A stretch of DNA of 64,000 nucleotides, taken from Lachnospiraceae bacterium (GTDB lineage: Bacteria; Bacillota; Clostridia; Lachnospirales; Lachnospiraceae). This document shows positions 61,616-64,000 of this stretch, piece by piece. The stretch is taken from the NCBI GenBank assembly GCA_022483465.1, contig JAKVNF010000003.1:248001-312000 (forward strand). Direction: 5' to 3'. Positions within the stretch are counted from its first letter, which is position 1. Each line of letters opens with the position of its first letter. The position numbers were made by a program, and so were the translations under genes. A model generated the notes under the pieces. It ran no database searches, was not told where the DNA came from, and was given only the letters and a program-made list of their open reading frames with translations.

Positions 61616-64000
61616 ATGGACACATGCAGTGAACTGCACCGATACTATGATGCCCTGACACTGGGCATTTGCCTCATCACCAGAGAGGGAGAGCGGATTC
61701 TCTTTGCCAACCGCGGGATGTGCGCCCTCTACAACTGTGCCACCGAGGAGGAGTTTCTCGGGATGACGGGCGGCGTCTTCTCCGGCATGACGACAAGACA
61801 GGGCCTTTCCCTGGCAAGGGCCTGCGGCCAGCGCACCGACTACTTCACGGTCCACTACAGCTTCCGGACGAGGGACCTCCACTTTCGGGAGGCGGATGCC
61901 ATCGTCACCCTCATGGAGGCAGAGGGCATCCCCTGCTACTGCATGCAGACCGTGACCACCCAGATGGAGCGGTCGGTGGACAGCTCGGACCACATCACCG
62001 GCTTTCCCGGCGCCAGGGAGTTCTTCCAGGGGGCCCTCGCCATGGCCCGGGGCAATGCGGAAAAGGGCACCTTTGCCAGCATGTGCCCCGCCTGCTTCAA
62101 CATCGCAAACTTCCGGGGCTTCAACCGGGAGAACGGCATGGAGGAGGGGGACCGGGTCCTTGCGGGCGCCGCAAAGGCCCTGCGGGAGATCTTCCCCGGC
62201 GGGTACTTCGGCCACCCCAACGCGGACACCTTCTACGCCATTCTCCCCCGGGAGGACCTGCGCGCGAGGACCGATGCCCTCTGCCGGAGCGTGAACCGGA
62301 TGCTGGGGGAGGGCGGCTACGCCATGAAGGCGGGCCTTGTCATCTTTGACAAGCCGGTCTCCACGGAGACCCTTCGCCATTCTTTCGATATGGCAAGGAT
62401 CGCCTGCGACAGCGTAAAGAGCGACCGCTTGCAGAACTTTGCGGTCTTTCGCGAGGAGATGCAGGAGCAGCTGGAGCTTCGCCAGTACGTGCTGGGCCAC
62501 TTCGAGGAGGCCCTGCGGCAGGGGTACCTGAAGGTCTACTACCAGCCGATCGTCCGCACGGCGACCGGCAAGGTCTGCGCTCTGGAGGCGCTCTCCCGCT
62601 GGGAGGACCCGGAGAAGGGGATCCTCTCGCCCCTTGTCTTTGTGCCCACCCTGGAGCGGGCGCGCCGCATCGGCCAGCTCGACGCCTACATGATCGAGAA
62701 GGTGGCCCAGTTTCAGTCGGAGCGGCAAAAAAGCGGGGAGGCGCTCTTCCCGATCTCCCTCAACCTCTCGCGCCTCGACTTCGACCTGATCCAGCCTTTG
62801 GCAAAGCTCGAGGAGGTCTGCGCGAAGTACCGGATCCCGGCGGGGTGCATCTGCGCCGAGATCACCGAGACCATGGTGGCGGAGAACCGGGAGGAGATGG
62901 GCCGTGTGATCCGGGGCTTTCATGAGGCGGGCTTTGAGATCTGGCTCGACGACTTTGGCGCCGAGTACTCCTCGTTGAACTCCCTGCACCGCTGCCCCTT
63001 TGACCTCATCAAGCTCGACATGGGCTTTTTCCAGAACTTCGACGACAAGAGCCGGGCGATTTTGACGAACCTTGTGAGCATGGCAAAGGACCTTGGGATG
63101 CACACCCTGGCGGAGGGCGTGGAGACAAAGGAGCAGGTGGACTTTCTTGCCGGCATCGGGTGCGAGCGGATTCAGGGCTACTACTACGGCCGCCCGGAGC
63201 CCTATGCCTCGCTGGTTGCCCGGGCGGCGGAGCGGAGCCTTGTCCCGGAGAACGAGCTGGAGCGCTCGATCTTTGACGCGGCGGGCCTTGTCAACCTGGT
63301 CTCTCAGACCCCGAAGGCGCTGTTCTTTGTAAAGGGAAAGACCCTGCGCCTTCTTGCAGCCAACGCCGCCTTCTGGCCGGAGCTTGCCCCGAAGGGGGAA
63401 CTGGACCTTGCCGAGGTAAACCGGATCCTGCAGGACCCCGCCGCCTCCCGCCAGAACGGGCGGTTTCTCGCTGGCGCCGGACGGGTCTTCCGGGACGGGA
63501 AGGACGACATGATCGCGGTGCTTCGGGGCGAGTACCTTCGCTTTCACGCGGAGAAGATCGCCGGCGTGGAGGGCTTCTGGGCCGGGAGCTGCACCCTCAT
63601 CAACATGCGCTACGACCAGGAGATCGGGGAGGCAAAGCAGCTGGACCGGATCTTCCGCCACCTGATCCCGCTCTACGAGAGCATCTGCATCACGGACCCG
63701 GGCGCAGATACGCTTCGCATCTTCTTTGCCCCCTATCAGGAGACGGCCTCTTTCAAGACGATGCCGGGGGCCGCCTCTGCGGTGCGTCGCTTTGCCCAAA
63801 ACCACGTCGATCCCGCGGACCGGGACCGGTTTCTTTCCTACTACCAAACGACCCTCGCGGAGACGAAGGTCCGGGAGAACCTCTTTCGCCTGCGGGGCAG
63901 GACGGGGTCTACCGCTGGTGCCTCTACACGGCGATCCCCGTGCACTTCCAGGGGAGAAGGTGCGTCCTCTTCTGCAGCAGGCTCGCGGTGATGGAGCGGG
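61616..64000 (+). CDS. Degenerate-GGDEF/EAL cyclic-di-GMP phosphodiesterase-like protein, 3' frameshift, cut by window edge
   Basis: From ATG 61616 (GGGGGAGAT upstream) a PAS-like sensor region (1-115) is followed by a GGDEF-type domain (about 120-275) in which the signature is lost (GHPNADTFYAIL). An EAL domain (about 290-540) keeps its catalytic residues: E324-A-L, SLNLSRLDFD, EITETMV, DDFGAEYSSLN, KLDMGFF and AEGVETKEQ. A further PAS-like region follows. From about 63894, where GGGG would need one more G, the open frame changes to a low-complexity Arg/Ser tail, and the likely continuation (QDGVYRWCLYTAIPVHF) is in the next frame and open to the window end. So the 3' part is frameshifted or misread. 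Probable role: c-di-GMP breakdown, with a GTP/nucleotide-sensing pseudo-GGDEF. Confidence 0.8.

Noticed and set aside
61439-63847. An 802-residue minus-strand open frame
   Set aside because: Antisense to the EAL gene, which has a promoter, ribosome site and clear catalytic motifs; the minus-strand frame has none.

Overview
The window reads as chromosomal DNA of a GC-rich member of the Clostridia, most likely a Lachnospiraceae-type anaerobe. The inference rests on gene content rather than on any rRNA: AddA/AddB instead of RecBCD, a type III glutamine synthetase, an ammonium transporter fused to a P-II domain, LL-diaminopimelate aminotransferase with DapF, class B sortase, YerC-YfhO, UPF0735/PheB beside homoserine dehydrogenase, an EFR1-type flavodoxin-ferredoxin fusion and a GGDEF/EAL-like protein. 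No rRNA, tRNA, CRISPR array, prophage or plasmid function was seen. Coding density is high, Shine-Dalgarno sites are strong, and many genes end in clear intrinsic terminators.

Layout. 0-2.6 kb: the 5' end of an asparagine synthase gene with a UUG start (minus strand, running off the left edge), a cold-shock gene, and a decayed IS1634-like transposase. 2.6-9.1 kb: yerC-yfhO (minus), then pheB-hom and lysC (plus), the last two separated by a 308-bp MITE-like element with perfect 8-bp target duplications. 9.2-12.5 kb: a surface-protein group (membrane-anchored protein, serine hydrolase with SxxK/SDN/KxG motifs, class B sortase, small membrane protein). 12.5-20.3 kb: guaB, glnS, a frameshifted hisC-like pseudogene, a TetR regulator, a LEA-like membrane protein and a uracil permease gene. 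20.3-22.0 kb: an apparently intact ISL3-family insertion sequence that landed in the last two codons of the permease gene, with an exact 8-bp target duplication. 22.2-30.7 kb: HAD phosphatase, addB, addA and a small gene. 30.8-35.1 kb: glutathione peroxidase (minus), flavodoxin-ferredoxin protein and a polar amino-acid ABC transporter. 35.2-43.7 kb: hisC, a small-multidrug-export-type membrane protein, methyltransferase, nadE, dapF, dapL, SEC-C protein, HD hydrolase and a small protein. 44.1-45.8 kb: asnB (minus). 46.1-49.4 kb: a NEW3-domain surface protein with an ABC-2 exporter. 49.7-61.2 kb: an unidentified gene, then glnN (GSIII), gltB, gltD and the AmtB-PII fusion. 61.6-64 kb: a degenerate-GGDEF/EAL protein with a 3' frameshift, running off the window.

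How the genes work together. Two themes stand out. Aspartate-family metabolism is represented by lysC, hom, dapL, dapF and asnB. Ammonia assimilation is represented by amtB-PII, glnN, gltBD and asnB. Three of these nitrogen genes (asnB, glnN, amtB) have a good sigma-A-type promoter followed, before the start codon, by an intrinsic terminator in the leader. That arrangement suggests shared control by transcription attenuation through an antiterminator not encoded in the window, and it is the best candidate here for an undescribed regulatory system. Mobile DNA is the other theme: an intact ISL3 element, a MITE from a different family and a decayed IS1634 relative.
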